Below, piece after piece: positions 25,175 through 33,722 of a stretch of 64,000 bases of DNA. A model generated the notes under the pieces. That model had not been told where the DNA came from. It ran no database searches and saw nothing but the letters and a program-made list of their open reading frames with translations. Made by a program: the position numbers and the translations under genes. The stretch is taken from the NCBI GenBank assembly GCA_016183935.1, contig JACPDR010000011.1, positions 62,001-126,000 on the forward strand, given 5' to 3'. The stretch comes from Caulobacterales bacterium (lineage in GTDB: Bacteria > Pseudomonadota > Alphaproteobacteria > Caulobacterales > Caulobacteraceae). The stretch's first letter is position 1. Each line of letters starts with the position of its first letter.

Positions 25175-26413
25175 TCAGCGAGCGAGTTCATCGGTCCGCC
25201 CGGCCAGTACCTGCGCCAGTCCGTTCGATATCGGCGCCAATGCGATCCTGGTCCCCACCTTCGCGGCCTCACCCGCGCACAGCCGTGCATAGTGCTCGAC
25301 TCCTCCCGCGTCCCGCACCACGACGAACGGCGCCGCGCCGGCCTCATCGTGATACCCGCTTTTCACCACCACGCCCCGCACCCGCTCCGTTCCCAGGGGG
25401 CGCACGTCCCTCGCCCCCTCCAGCCGCCGCTGGTTCAGCGTCCGGATGATGTCCCGCCGCGCCTGCAGCGTGCGCAGCTTCGTCTCCATATCGCCAGCGA
25501 GCCGATACCGCCGCCCCGCCCTCGCCGCGAGCCCCAGCCCTTCAAGGTGCCGCAATCGCCCTCGGGTCAGCGCCGCCCAGGCGTCGCTCGCCCCGACGCG
25601 GTCATCGACCAACCCACCACCATCAGCCGCCGCCAGAAGGCGTCGGTCGAAGCTCGTGAACCGATCCGCCTGCGTCTCCCGCCAGATGCGGCGTTCGGCC
25701 TCCACCCGCGACAGGTCGCCGAGCCGCTCCTGCGCCGCCTCCTGCGCCCGCGCCCGAAAGCCGTAGCCCATGTAGTCGCGCGGAATGACGAGGTCCCGGC
25801 CGTCCCCTCGCCGCCCCCGCACCAACACATGGGCGTGCGGCTGGTCGGTGTCGTAGTGGCAGGTCGCCAGCCATTTCAGATCCGGCTGCCCCAGGTCCGC
25901 CGCGACCCGGGCCATGACGTCCCGCACATAGCCCCTCAGGTCGCCGATCCGGTCGCCGTGCTCCGGCGAGATGATGAAGCGGAAATGATGCCGGTCCCGG
26001 CTCCAGCCTTCGGTTTCGACCGCTGGCCGGACCCCGTCCCGATCGCGATCGAAGAACTCCGGCCGCCCCCCCTCGACCCCCGCGCCGGACCGCCCGAGGT
26101 AGGCGACATGCTTGCCCAGGGCCGCCGCCCGTTCGGCGCCCTTGCCGACATGACGCGACACCAGCGCCTTGACGACCACCCTCTGCCGGACGTCCAGGCG
26201 GAAGGCCCGGCCCGAACGGCCCTGCGCCGCCCTGAGCACCCCTGAGCGATCCCCCAGGGCGAAGGCGCGCGAGCTCGCCAGCCGCTGGAACATGCCCGTC
26301 CGGACGTTCACCCGGTCGGATTTGAGAGACAGCGGGAGCCGAACATGGACCGCCTCGGGATCCTGTCGGGCGCCCTCCATCAGACGGGACTGGATGGCTT
26401 CACGGACGAGCAT
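25175..26413 (-). CDS. VirD2/MobP-type relaxase (mobilisation nuclease)
   Basis: Relaxases nick DNA at oriT to start conjugative transfer. The product (412 residues from the ATG at 26413; 453 from an upstream start) has the conserved RHHFRFIISPE block, the metal-binding pair in DQPHAHVLVRG and VIPRDYMGYGFRARAQE, as in the relaxases with a DUF3363 tail. An Arg-rich N-terminal part with RVVVKALVSRH precedes it. Typical members are 550-700 residues, so this one is short at the C-terminus, ending soon after a DUF3363-like start. No type IV secretion genes are in the window. Confidence 0.85.
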   Translation of the reverse strand: MLVREAIQSRLMEGARQDPEAVHVRLPLSLKSDRVNVRTGMFQRLASSRAFALGDRSGVLRAAQGRSGRAFRLDVRQRVVVKALVSRHVGKGAERAAALGKHVAYLGRSGAGVEGGRPEFFDRDRDGVRPAVETEGWSRDRHHFRFIISPEHGDRIGDLRGYVRDVMARVAADLGQPDLKWLATCHYDTDQPHAHVLVRGRRGDGRDLVIPRDYMGYGFRARAQEAAQERLGDLSRVEAERRIWRETQADRFTSFDRRLLAAADGGGLVDDRVGASDAWAALTRGRLRHLEGLGLAARAGRRYRLAGDMETKLRTLQARRDIIRTLNQRRLEGARDVRPLGTERVRGVVVKSGYHDEAGAAPFVVVRDAGGVEHYARLCAGEAAKVGTRIALAPISNGLAQVLAGRTDELAR

Positions 26414-26685
26414 TCGACGCCTCCGATCAGGCCGACGGCGCCGTCCCGAGCCGACAACCCACCGCAAGTCGTCCGGGCCCCGTACCCACGCCGCTAACCG
26501 CTGGACAGCATACGAAAAACGGGAACCGCCAAACACCCTCTTTTATCTTGCCCTCCAGCCCTTTTTCGAGATTTCCGGACATCGCCATCAAGCTTTCGCG
26601 CATCGGATCAAACCGCATCAACAACCCGCCGGGTCGCCTTGGCCAAAGACCGACCGCGCCATCCCCGGTGGCCGAACGCCGCCGG

Positions 26686-26724
26686 ATGACAAAACAAAAG
26701 CCCGCCCGGCCGAAGCCGAGCGGG
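26686..26724 (-). terminator. Rho-independent terminator after the DUF2493 gene
   Basis: CCCGCCCGGC-CGAA-GCCGAGCGGG forms a 10-bp stem with one mismatch. On the minus strand it is followed by CTTTTGTTTTGTC, a T-rich tail. It lies 22 bp past the DUF2493 gene stop. Confidence 0.8.
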
Positions 26725-26746
26725 TCGTCGAGGCGACAGGGTTCGG

Positions 26747-27682
26747 TCAGGCCGCGCGCGCCCGGATGGGGACGTGCCGGAGCCCGGACTCCCTCGCCTT
26801 CTGTCCCAGGTTGAGCGCGGGCCCGAACGGCCGCTGATCCGGCGACCTCGCCCGATCCAGCGAGTGGACCAGGGTGAGGCAGCAGGCGGGCTCGAGCGCG
26901 ATCAGCTCGTCGTTGGCCCGGAACGGCGCCGCCTTGCCGTGCGTGTCGAAGTCCGCCCGGGCGAGGATCAGCTTCACCCCCTTCTGCCTCGACCATTTGA
27001 TGGCCAGTTTCTCGGAGCCCTTCGCCCCGGTGGTCGCGAGCGCCATGTCGGGCCACTCCTTCAAGGCCCAGTTCAGGGCGTCGAAGATCCGGTCCGCGTC
27101 GTCCCGGGTGTCGGCCGTCGGCGCGCCGCGGAAGGCGATCACCGGACCGCCCGGATCGGCCTCTCCCGCGCGCCGGTTGCGGATCGCCCGGATCGCCTGT
27201 TTCGCCTCCAGCTGGGCCGCCGTCAGATGCGAGCCGCGCCGGCTGCCGCGCCAGGCCGTCCAGACCTCGCCGGTCGCGACCGTCCAGGTCTCGGCGGCGG
27301 CGTCCCGGATCAGCTCCGTCGCCCGGGTCGCCGTATCCCCGGCCCGCGCCCGGGCGGTCGCCTCCTGCAGTTCGGTGTCGCCGGCCTCCGATCCGTCGAA
27401 GTCGCGGTCGAGGCCGCGCATCGCGTCGCGCGCACGGTCGGCGTCGCGTTCGATCCGCCCGGCCGCCGAATGGAAGGCGCCGATCAGGGCTTCGCCGAGG
27501 AGGGTCTGAAAGTCCTCCAGGGCGGTGTTGGAGATCACGTCCAGCAACTCGGTCATGAGGGCGCGCCCGAGCTGGACCAGGGCCTCCTCGGTCGGATGCG
27601 GACGCGGATCGCCGAGCGAGGCGGCCAGGTCGTCAAAGGCGGAGTCGGATTTGGCGGAGAAGGGTGAGCTGAAGGTTTGCAT
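26747..27682 (-). CDS. DUF2493 domain protein of mobile elements
   Basis: The 311-residue protein has an acidic, helical N-terminal half and a C-terminal DUF2493 domain (from about residue 195: GPVIAFRGAPTADTRDDADR, MALATTGAKGSEKLAIKWSR, KGVKLILARADF). DUF2493 proteins resemble nucleotide- or nucleoside-binding Rossmann-like SLOG folds and are typical cargo of alphaproteobacterial plasmids and integrative elements. The start at 27682 gives MQTFSSPFS. It is followed by a good terminator, so it is likely transcribed alone or with an upstream leader. Confidence 0.8.
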   Translation of the reverse strand: MQTFSSPFSAKSDSAFDDLAASLGDPRPHPTEEALVQLGRALMTELLDVISNTALEDFQTLLGEALIGAFHSAAGRIERDADRARDAMRGLDRDFDGSEAGDTELQEATARARAGDTATRATELIRDAAAETWTVATGEVWTAWRGSRRGSHLTAAQLEAKQAIRAIRNRRAGEADPGGPVIAFRGAPTADTRDDADRIFDALNWALKEWPDMALATTGAKGSEKLAIKWSRQKGVKLILARADFDTHGKAAPFRANDELIALEPACCLTLVHSLDRARSPDQRPFGPALNLGQKARESGLRHVPIRARAA

Positions 27683-28045
27683 CGGGTCATTCCATGTCTG
27701 AAATGTCGAGGCGCCCCATGCGCAACGACCCCGGTTTTGGCCACGGCGGGGTCCCCGGCAGTCACCGGAACGGGTCGCCTCTCGCGGCCCGTGGAGGGGA
27801 ACGGCGCAGCCGTTGACTTCCGGGGCGCCGTGACAAAATCGGAGGGCGTTGTGTGGGGGCATGTGCCCGGCCGCCTTCGGCCGGGCACGCAACTCGGCGC
27901 CGTCGCGCCGATAGCGATCGCGGTCCCGCTGTTCCTTGTCTGAAAGGGGACGCCCGCCTGGCGTCCCAAGCGCGGCGCTTGATGGCAAACGCCGTTTGGC
28001 CAATGTCGTCCGATGGGCTAGCGTGGCTGAATCAAGGAGCGACTC
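27683..28045. other. Intergenic region between DUF2493 gene and graspetide cluster
   Basis: This 363-bp stretch separates divergent genes, so it should hold both promoters. The only clear structure is an 11-bp stem with CCTT loop at 27863-27888 (GTGCCCGGCCG and complement), without a T-tract. No credible small gene was found. Confidence 0.5.
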
Positions 28046-28465
28046 ATGTCGACCGCCCAACGATCCGCGACCGTTCGTCCCTTTCTGACCGGGTTCGCGG
28101 TTCCGCGCACGGGCGGCGACGCCTTCATCGGCCATTACTCGTCGACGCGGCATGTGTGGATGGTTGACGGCGCCGAGGGGCCCCGCCCCGCGATCGAGGT
28201 CCGCTCCGGGGATGGACAGACAGGAACGAGCACGGCGGTCGCGGCGGAGACCGACGACACCGACGTGGACCACGGCTCGCGGCTCGGCACCCAGACCTAT
28301 GTCCAGGCCGAGGACGACGACGTCGACCGCGCCGCCGCCATGCTGCTCTCGGTGACGACCAAGACCAACGCCCAGGTCGAGCGCGACGACAACCTTGTCG
28401 CGCTCGACGGCTTCGACGGGCCGTCGCCCTTCGGCGTTTCGATCGGGTCGATGCCGATCCATTGA
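28046..28465 (+). CDS. Graspetide precursor peptide with three core repeats
   Basis: The 139-residue peptide is the proposed substrate of the ATP-grasp enzyme encoded right after it. The leader has RPFLTGFAVP (residues 11-20), comparable to the PFFARFLE-type recognition motif of microviridin leaders. Three cores follow the pattern TxTxxxxExDD: TSTAVAAETDD (61-71), TQTYVQAEDDD (82-92) and TKTNAQVERDD (105-115). Thr side chains would be esterified to Glu/Asp carboxylates to give ring peptides. A tail with GFDGPSPFGVSIGSMP follows. The stop overlaps the enzyme's TTG start by 4 bp. The call rests on context plus repeat pattern. Confidence 0.85.
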   Translation: MSTAQRSATVRPFLTGFAVPRTGGDAFIGHYSSTRHVWMVDGAEGPRPAIEVRSGDGQTGTSTAVAAETDDTDVDHGSRLGTQTYVQAEDDDVDRAAAMLLSVTTKTNAQVERDDNLVALDGFDGPSPFGVSIGSMPIH

Positions 28466-29412
28466 TCCTGCTCGTCACCAACGCGCGCGATCTCACCACC
28501 GACTATGTGGTTCTCGAGCTGCAGAAGCGCGGATGCGCCTACGCCCGGCTGAACGCCGAGGCGCTCCCCAGCGGCCGGGTGACCCTCGGCTTCGCCGACG
28601 CGCAGGACTGGAGCCTCGTCATTGCGGGCCAGACCATCCGCGGCGGCGATATCCGGGCGGCCTATTTCCGGCGGCCGGGCGCGCCCCTCATCGACGTCGG
28701 CGTCAGCGACAGCGGCGAACGCGCCTATTGCGCGGCGGAATGGAACGCCCTGCTGAAAAGCCTGTACGAGCGGATCGGCGAAAAGTGGCTCAGCCCGCCG
28801 TCGATGATCGCGGCGGCGGAGGACAAGCCCAGACAGCTGCTCTTGGCCCGGCGGCTGGGTTTCGCCGTCCCGGAGGTGATCGTGACCAACGACCTGGCGG
28901 CGGCGTCCCGGTTTCTCGAGGGTCCGGCCAGCATCGCCAAGCCGCTGCGGGAAGCCCTGATCGAGGGCGATGTCGAGAAGGTCATCTTCACCAACCGCGT
29001 CGCCCGCGCGGCGCTGCGTGACGAGCCGTCGTTCGCGGCCGCGCCCGTCATTCTGCAGCGGGAGGTGGTCAAGCGGGCGGATGTCCGGGCGACGGTCGTC
29101 GGAGACCGGGTGTTCGCAGCGCTTATCCATTCGCAAGGGACGCGAGAGACCGAGGTCGACTGGCGCCAGGGCGGCGCGCTGGACCTGCCCTATGAGGTCG
29201 TCGTCCTGCCTCCGGCGATCGCCGACCGGTGCGTCAGGATGGTGTCCGCCATGGGGTTGCGGTTCGGGGCGATCGATCTGGTCCAGATGCCGGACGGCGA
29301 CTACCGGTTCCTCGAAATCAATCCCAACGGCCAGTGGGCCTGGATCGAGAACCGGACCGGACTTCCCATCGCAAGCGCTATTGTCGACGAACTCGAGCGC
29401 ATCGCCGCATGA
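28462..29412 (+). CDS. Graspetide synthetase (MvdD-like ATP-grasp ligase)
   Basis: ATP-grasp ligases of this group form ester or amide links between side chains of a precursor peptide. The 316-residue protein starts at a TTG, giving ILLVTNARDLTTDYVVLELQ, the N-terminus typical of MvdC/MvdD-like enzymes. The C-terminal ATP-grasp part has QREVVKRADVRATVVGDRVFA, a DWR element (EVDWRQGG) and the metal-binding FLEINPNGQWAWIE. It overlaps the precursor by 4 bp and the next gene by 4 bp, so the three genes are one tightly coupled operon. Confidence 0.92.
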   Translation: MILLVTNARDLTTDYVVLELQKRGCAYARLNAEALPSGRVTLGFADAQDWSLVIAGQTIRGGDIRAAYFRRPGAPLIDVGVSDSGERAYCAAEWNALLKSLYERIGEKWLSPPSMIAAAEDKPRQLLLARRLGFAVPEVIVTNDLAAASRFLEGPASIAKPLREALIEGDVEKVIFTNRVARAALRDEPSFAAAPVILQREVVKRADVRATVVGDRVFAALIHSQGTRETEVDWRQGGALDLPYEVVVLPPAIADRCVRMVSAMGLRFGAIDLVQMPDGDYRFLEINPNGQWAWIENRTGLPIASAIVDELERIAA

Positions 29413-30032
29413 GGCGCTGGACCGACATCCTGTGGCCGACGCTTGAGCCCGTCTCCGATATGGCGAACGCGCAACGCGCCGCCGAACAGCGCCAGGATCT
29501 CGCCGATATCGCCGCCGCAGTCATCAAGGGCGATGAGGACACGCTCGTCGAGGAAGCGCGGCGCGTGTTCGACGCCGAAACCGATCGACGCAAGACGGCG
29601 GACGTCAAGGCCACGACCTACCTGACCATCGCGGGGATCGTCGCCCCGATCCTGGCGTCGATCACGCCGACAGCGCTGGTGGCGGGCCAGGGCAGGATCC
29701 AGACCGCGGTCACCGTCGCGATCTTCCTGACCACCCTCGCCTATCTCCTCGGAAGCGGCCGATGGGCGTTCCGGACGCTGGCGGTCTCCGCGTCCTCCCG
29801 ACTGGACGCCAGGGAACTGATCCAGATCTGGACCGGCGGCAATCCCCGGGCCGAGCTGGCCAAGGGACTCCTGGAATGCGTTCGTCTCAACCGCGACGGC
29901 GTCAACCAGAAGGTGTCGGCCATCAAGATGGCCCATGCGTTCGGCTGGCGAGCGTTCGTCTCCCTTATGATCGCCGTCCTGGTCCGCGCGGCCTGGTCGC
30001 CTCTCGCGGCGACCCTTCAAGCTGTATTCTAG
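29409..30032 (+). CDS. Membrane protein of the graspetide operon, unknown function
   Basis: The 207-residue protein is not recognised as a known family. It has a charged N-terminal helix (residues 15-65) followed by two membrane segments (about 70-92 and 97-117) and a third near the C-terminus (about 180-200). The ATG overlaps the ATP-grasp stop (ATGA). There is no protease or ABC signature. It may act in export of, or immunity to, the modified peptide; this is only inferred from operon position. Confidence 0.7.
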   Translation: MRRWTDILWPTLEPVSDMANAQRAAEQRQDLADIAAAVIKGDEDTLVEEARRVFDAETDRRKTADVKATTYLTIAGIVAPILASITPTALVAGQGRIQTAVTVAIFLTTLAYLLGSGRWAFRTLAVSASSRLDARELIQIWTGGNPRAELAKGLLECVRLNRDGVNQKVSAIKMAHAFGWRAFVSLMIAVLVRAAWSPLAATLQAVF

Positions 30033-30058
30033 GGGAAAGGCCAGGTCGCGGGCGCGCC

Positions 30059-30523
30059 TCAGCCCAAGCCCGCCAAGGCCATCAGGCTCTCGGCCTCCTG
30101 CCGGACCGGCCGGTAGGCGATCGCGGCGTGCGCCGCGCAGAAGGCGCCCAGGGCCACCCGCCGCCCGCACAGGGCGAACCCGCGGTCCCGGGGGTCGCCG
30201 TACGGCCAGCGGCACTCGAACCTTCGGACCGTCAGGATCGTCGCCGTTCCCTCGGAGGCGGCGGGCGCCGGATGAGCGTCCGGCGTCGGCGGCGCGCCAG
30301 TGGCAGGCCGGGGCGGTCGCGCAATGGGCCGTTTGACCGCGTGAGCGAACCGGGAGGCTGGAGCCCGTCCCGCGGACAGACCCAGGCGATGGACCTTGCC
30401 CAGCACCGCGCTGCGCGTGAGCCCGTGATCCAGATCGCGGGCGATCTCGGCCGCGCTGCGCCCCTCCAGCCAGAGGGTCTTGAGACGACCGACGCAGTCG
30501 TCGGTCCAGGCGGAGGCGGTCAT
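30059..30523 (-). CDS. GcrA-family regulator carried on the mobile element
   Basis: GcrA is the Caulobacter cell-cycle regulator that binds sigma70 and methylated GANTC promoters. The 154-residue protein has the N-terminal DNA-binding part (AWTDDCVGRLKTLWLEGRSA, TRSAVLGKVHRLGL) and the C-terminal region (CRWPYGDP, FALCGRRVALGAFCAAHA) with the cysteines and the YRP end of true GcrA. The linker is Pro/Ala-rich. It lies among ssb and parB genes rather than in a housekeeping locus, so it is probably an element-borne paralogue. Confidence 0.9.
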   Translation of the reverse strand: MTASAWTDDCVGRLKTLWLEGRSAAEIARDLDHGLTRSAVLGKVHRLGLSAGRAPASRFAHAVKRPIARPPRPATGAPPTPDAHPAPAASEGTATILTVRRFECRWPYGDPRDRGFALCGRRVALGAFCAAHAAIAYRPVRQEAESLMALAGLG

Positions 30524-30600
30524 GGCGGAAACTCCTATGCCAACGAGCCCATCGGCTCGCCCGCCCCGGCCTCGCTTCGCCCTCCCGGCCCCGGCACGGA

Positions 30601-30630
30601 AACGGCCCGGCGCTCGCGCGCCGGGCCGTT
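30601..30630 (-). terminator. Strong hairpin between ssb and gcrA-like genes
   Basis: Perfect 13-bp arms (AACGGCCCGGCGC) around a TCGC loop lie just after the ssb stop in its direction of transcription. There is no long T-tract, but the stem is very stable and well placed for termination. Confidence 0.65.
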
Positions 30631-30648
30631 CCGCCTCTCGCCGTCGGA

Positions 30649-31068
30649 TCAGAACGGGATGTCGTCGTTCAGATCGTATCCGCTGGCCGGCTCCTGCACC
30701 TGCCGGTCGGCGGCGCCGTCGTCCGTCGAGGGCCGGTCGCGCCGGTTCTTCAGACGGATGTCGCCGACGATCAGGCGCAGATCGTAATGCTCGACGCCGT
30801 CCTTGCCGGTCCAGGTGTCGTTCTCGACATGGCCCTGGATCACGACGCGGCTGCCCTTGCGGGCGAAGGCCTCGATGTATTTCCCGGCCGTCGCCTCGTT
30901 GAAGCAGACGCAGTTGAAGCCGGTGGTGCGCTCGCCCGGCGTACCGTCGGCGCGCCGGAAGCGGGTGGTCTCCAGCACGCGGAAGCTCGCGCGCTTCTTG
31001 CCCGAGCCCTGGGCCGACAGAATGGACGGGTCGGCGGCCAGATAGCCTTCGAGGGTGAGGGTCTGCAT
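30649..31068 (-). CDS. Single-stranded DNA-binding protein-like (element copy)
   Basis: The 139-residue protein has an OB-fold: TLEGYLAADPSILSAQGSGK, ASFRVLETTRFRR, FNCVCFNE, GSRVVIQGHVENDTW and LRLIVGDIRL. It ends in the acidic SSB tip DLNDDIPF, which recruits replication partners. It is the first of two adjacent SSB-like genes, 35 bp downstream of the other, in the element's maintenance operon. Confidence 0.9.
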   Translation of the reverse strand: MQTLTLEGYLAADPSILSAQGSGKKRASFRVLETTRFRRADGTPGERTTGFNCVCFNEATAGKYIEAFARKGSRVVIQGHVENDTWTGKDGVEHYDLRLIVGDIRLKNRRDRPSTDDGAADRQVQEPASGYDLNDDIPF

Positions 31069-31103
31069 GGTCAGTCTCCTGGAAATGAAGGGGTTGAAGG
31101 GGT

Positions 31104-31460
31104 TCAGGCCGCGGCGCGGCCGGCGACGCCGTCATCGGCGGCGCGATCCTCGGCCCAGTCGAGGACGGTGAGCCGGTTCACCACCAGCTCCTTGGCGGTG
31201 CGTTCGGTCCCATCCTTGGCCGCGTAGGCCGTGTCGATGAAGGCGCCGACGACGACGGCTTCGCAGCCCTGGGCCAGACCGCGGGCGATGACCTTCTCGT
31301 TCAGGCCCTTCGACCAGCTGACGCAGTTGACCCCGACCAGCCGGTCCTTGCCGGCGGCGTCGACGCCGCGTTTTTCGAGCAGCCGGAACACCGCCTTGGC
31401 GAAGTCCGGGCTGATCTGGGGGTCGGCCGCCAGGCGGCCGGTGAACACCATGGTCTGCAT
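31104..31460 (-). CDS. Second SSB-like OB-fold protein
   Basis: The 118-residue protein shares the opening MQT(M/L)xxxGxLAADPxIS with the neighbouring SSB and has FRLLEKRG, GVNCVSW, EAVVVGAFIDT and KELVVNRLTVLDW, an OB-fold pattern. It lacks the acidic DDIPF tip and ends with Ala-rich sequence, so it probably binds DNA without recruiting the same partners. It was assigned the start at 31460, which matches the paralogue. Confidence 0.8.
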   Translation of the reverse strand: MQTMVFTGRLAADPQISPDFAKAVFRLLEKRGVDAAGKDRLVGVNCVSWSKGLNEKVIARGLAQGCEAVVVGAFIDTAYAAKDGTERTAKELVVNRLTVLDWAEDRAADDGVAGRAAA

Positions 31461-31622
31461 GTCAGTCTCCTGTTGATCCGAAGCGCGGAGAGCCGATTCC
31501 CCATCCCGCTTCACCCGGGATCTCCCTTCCTCCCGTTCTCCGCCTGACCGGGCGAGGTCCTGCCGCCGCCCGGGAACTCCGCCCCGACCTTGGCCGGAGC
31601 GGAGCTTGATCGCGCTTGAGGC

Positions 31623-33695
31623 TCAGGCGGCCGCCCGGGCGAGCGCCGCCTCTCCGGCGGGAGTGACCACGAAGACGCCGGCGCCTTCAGGGTCCCCGGA
31701 CGACCCCTCCCCGCCCCCGGACGCCGGGTCATGCCCGCCGTCGCCGGGCCCGTCCCCGGCCTGGACCGCGTCCGGAGACGCGGTCCAGCACAGACTCGCC
31801 GGCGCCCAGACCCGGGCCGCGGCCTGTTCGGCGACGCGCTCGACCAGCTCGGTCTTCTTCAGCGCGCCGGCGCCGTCATGGCCGTCGCCCATGGCGGCGA
31901 GCATGCCGAGCAGCAGGGGCCTGGAGTGCGGCTGCAGGAAAGGCGCGTCCGGCGTCCAGTGGCGGGTGATCTCCGCCCCGCACAACGCCGCCAGTTCGGC
32001 CGCCTCGGCCCGGGCCGACCGCCGGACCAGGGTGGTCCGCTCTTCCCGCAGGTCGAGGGTGATGGCCGTGAGTTCGGCCAGCAGCGCCATCCGGTCGTCG
32101 TGCGCCAGACCGTGGACCCAGCCGATCACCGTCTCGCCCGAGGCCTCCCAGTCGGCGCGGCGCGCGTCCAGGCGTTCCCTGACGTGGCCGTCCAGGGACT
32201 CGACCACCCGACCGCCGGTCGGCGCGAACGGACGGACGCTGATCGCCAGCGCCGCTTCCGTCCGGGCGACGCCGCCGCGGACCGCCAGCGCCGTGAACAG
32301 GCGGGCGACGAGGGCGGTCAGCGCCGTGCCGGGATCGTCCGCGAGGGCCCGGATCAGGCCGCGCGTGGCCACATCGGTGCGGGTCGCGTGCAGGGCGTGG
32401 TTCACCCCCTCGATGTCCGGCTCGGGCGCCGGGGCCATGGGCGGAGCGTAGACGGGATCGGCCGCGGGCGGGAACTCCGCCGCGCCGTCTTGACTCTCCG
32501 CGGGCTCGATCTCCGGCTCGACCGGCGCATAGCAGCGGACCTCCACGCCCGTGCGGTTCGACGGTCCCATCACCAGGACGGTGATCGCGCGGTCGCCGAC
32601 GCCCGCCTGATCCCGGGCGATCCTGGCCCGGATCATCGGCAGCAACCGGCCGACCGCGTCCTCGCCCAGGTCGCCGCTCTCGACGGCCTCGACGGTCTCG
32701 TCATAACGGTCGCGGGCTTCGCGCCAGGCGGCCATCTCGTCGGCCGACAGCGCCCCGCCATGAACATAGCCCAGGAGTTCGAGGTCGTCGGGCAGGTCCG
32801 GTGACGGTCCGGCGGTCACATGGACCTCCAGCCCCTCCCCCTCCAGGACGGCGGCGATCTCCCGGGCGCGCTTCATCCAGGCCGCGGTCAACAGGTCCAG
32901 GTCGAGCAGCACCGGCGGGAGTTCGCCGAACAGATCGGTCTCCGTCCGGCCGCCCGCGGCCGCATAGAGGTCCGGCCCGACCAGGGCGCAGCGGGGGTCC
33001 CGCGTCGTCACCCGGCTTTCATCAAGGCGTTCGGTGACGCGCCAGTCCTGGAAACCGTGCCCGTCGAGCGCGGCGCGGGCCAGATCGACCTGTTCGTCCA
33101 CGTCCTTCAGCCGGGCGAGCAGCCGGGCCTGGCGCAGAGTCATCCGACCGGCCTTCAGCGCCTCGAGCGCTATGGCGGGCAGGGCCGAGAGGGCGGCGAG
33201 GCGCTTGATCTCCACATCGGCGTAGCCGAGCGCCTGGGCGATCGCCGTCACGGTCAGCCGCGCGTTCAGCATGCGGCCGATGGCGGCGACGACGTCGGCG
33301 ACATGGACCGGCGCCGCCGTATTGGTGAGGACGACCGCCGCGGCCTGGCGCGCCCGGTCGGTCTCCTCGAACACCTCCACGGGATGGTCGTCGTCGATGT
33401 CGCCGGCGTCCCGCAGCAGGCGCAGGGCGAGCAGGCGGCGGCGGCCGTCGAGCACCATGAAGGCCGCCTCCTTGCGGCGGCCTGGCCGCACGGTCGGAAA
33501 CAGCAGCAGGCCGGCGGCCTTGATGGTCGCCGCGAGCTCGGGAATATCGGCGTCCGGCGGCTCGCCGAAGCGAAGGTTCTCCGGCGCGACGTCAAGGTCG
33601 CGCAGGCGAACGATCCTCTGGCGTCGCGAGGACGCCGCGGCGACGGCGACGCTCGTCGTTTCGACCACGGGAACGGAATGGGCGCGTCTGGTCAT
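31623..33695 (-). CDS. ParB/RepB-family partition protein of the element
   Basis: The 690-residue protein begins with a ParB N-terminal nuclease-like domain (about residues 28-120, with LRDLDVAPENLRFG, ELAATIKAAGLLLFPTV, LDGRRRLLALR) and a KorB-type helix-turn-helix (about 135-200, TVTAIAQALGYADVEIKRL). The long C-terminal part is typical of ParB proteins on alphaproteobacterial plasmids and integrative elements rather than chromosomal ParB (about 300). It follows the Toprim gene by 27 bp in the operon radC-toprim-parB-ssb-ssb. Confidence 0.88.
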   Translation of the reverse strand: MTRRAHSVPVVETTSVAVAAASSRRQRIVRLRDLDVAPENLRFGEPPDADIPELAATIKAAGLLLFPTVRPGRRKEAAFMVLDGRRRLLALRLLRDAGDIDDDHPVEVFEETDRARQAAAVVLTNTAAPVHVADVVAAIGRMLNARLTVTAIAQALGYADVEIKRLAALSALPAIALEALKAGRMTLRQARLLARLKDVDEQVDLARAALDGHGFQDWRVTERLDESRVTTRDPRCALVGPDLYAAAGGRTETDLFGELPPVLLDLDLLTAAWMKRAREIAAVLEGEGLEVHVTAGPSPDLPDDLELLGYVHGGALSADEMAAWREARDRYDETVEAVESGDLGEDAVGRLLPMIRARIARDQAGVGDRAITVLVMGPSNRTGVEVRCYAPVEPEIEPAESQDGAAEFPPAADPVYAPPMAPAPEPDIEGVNHALHATRTDVATRGLIRALADDPGTALTALVARLFTALAVRGGVARTEAALAISVRPFAPTGGRVVESLDGHVRERLDARRADWEASGETVIGWVHGLAHDDRMALLAELTAITLDLREERTTLVRRSARAEAAELAALCGAEITRHWTPDAPFLQPHSRPLLLGMLAAMGDGHDGAGALKKTELVERVAEQAAARVWAPASLCWTASPDAVQAGDGPGDGGHDPASGGGEGSSGDPEGAGVFVVTPAGEAALARAAA

Positions 33696-33722
33696 GGGGT
33701 GTCTCCAGCCGGTCGACGGGGC

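Noticed and set aside
25175..26536. Relaxase gene end as a frameshift-truncated DUF3363 protein
   Set aside because: The protein is shorter than typical, but no continuation of the domain was seen in another frame downstream, so a natural short form is as likely.
27863..27888. Hairpin upstream of the graspetide genes as a riboswitch or terminator
   Set aside because: A single 11-bp stem with no T-tract and far from both start codons; not enough to assign a function.
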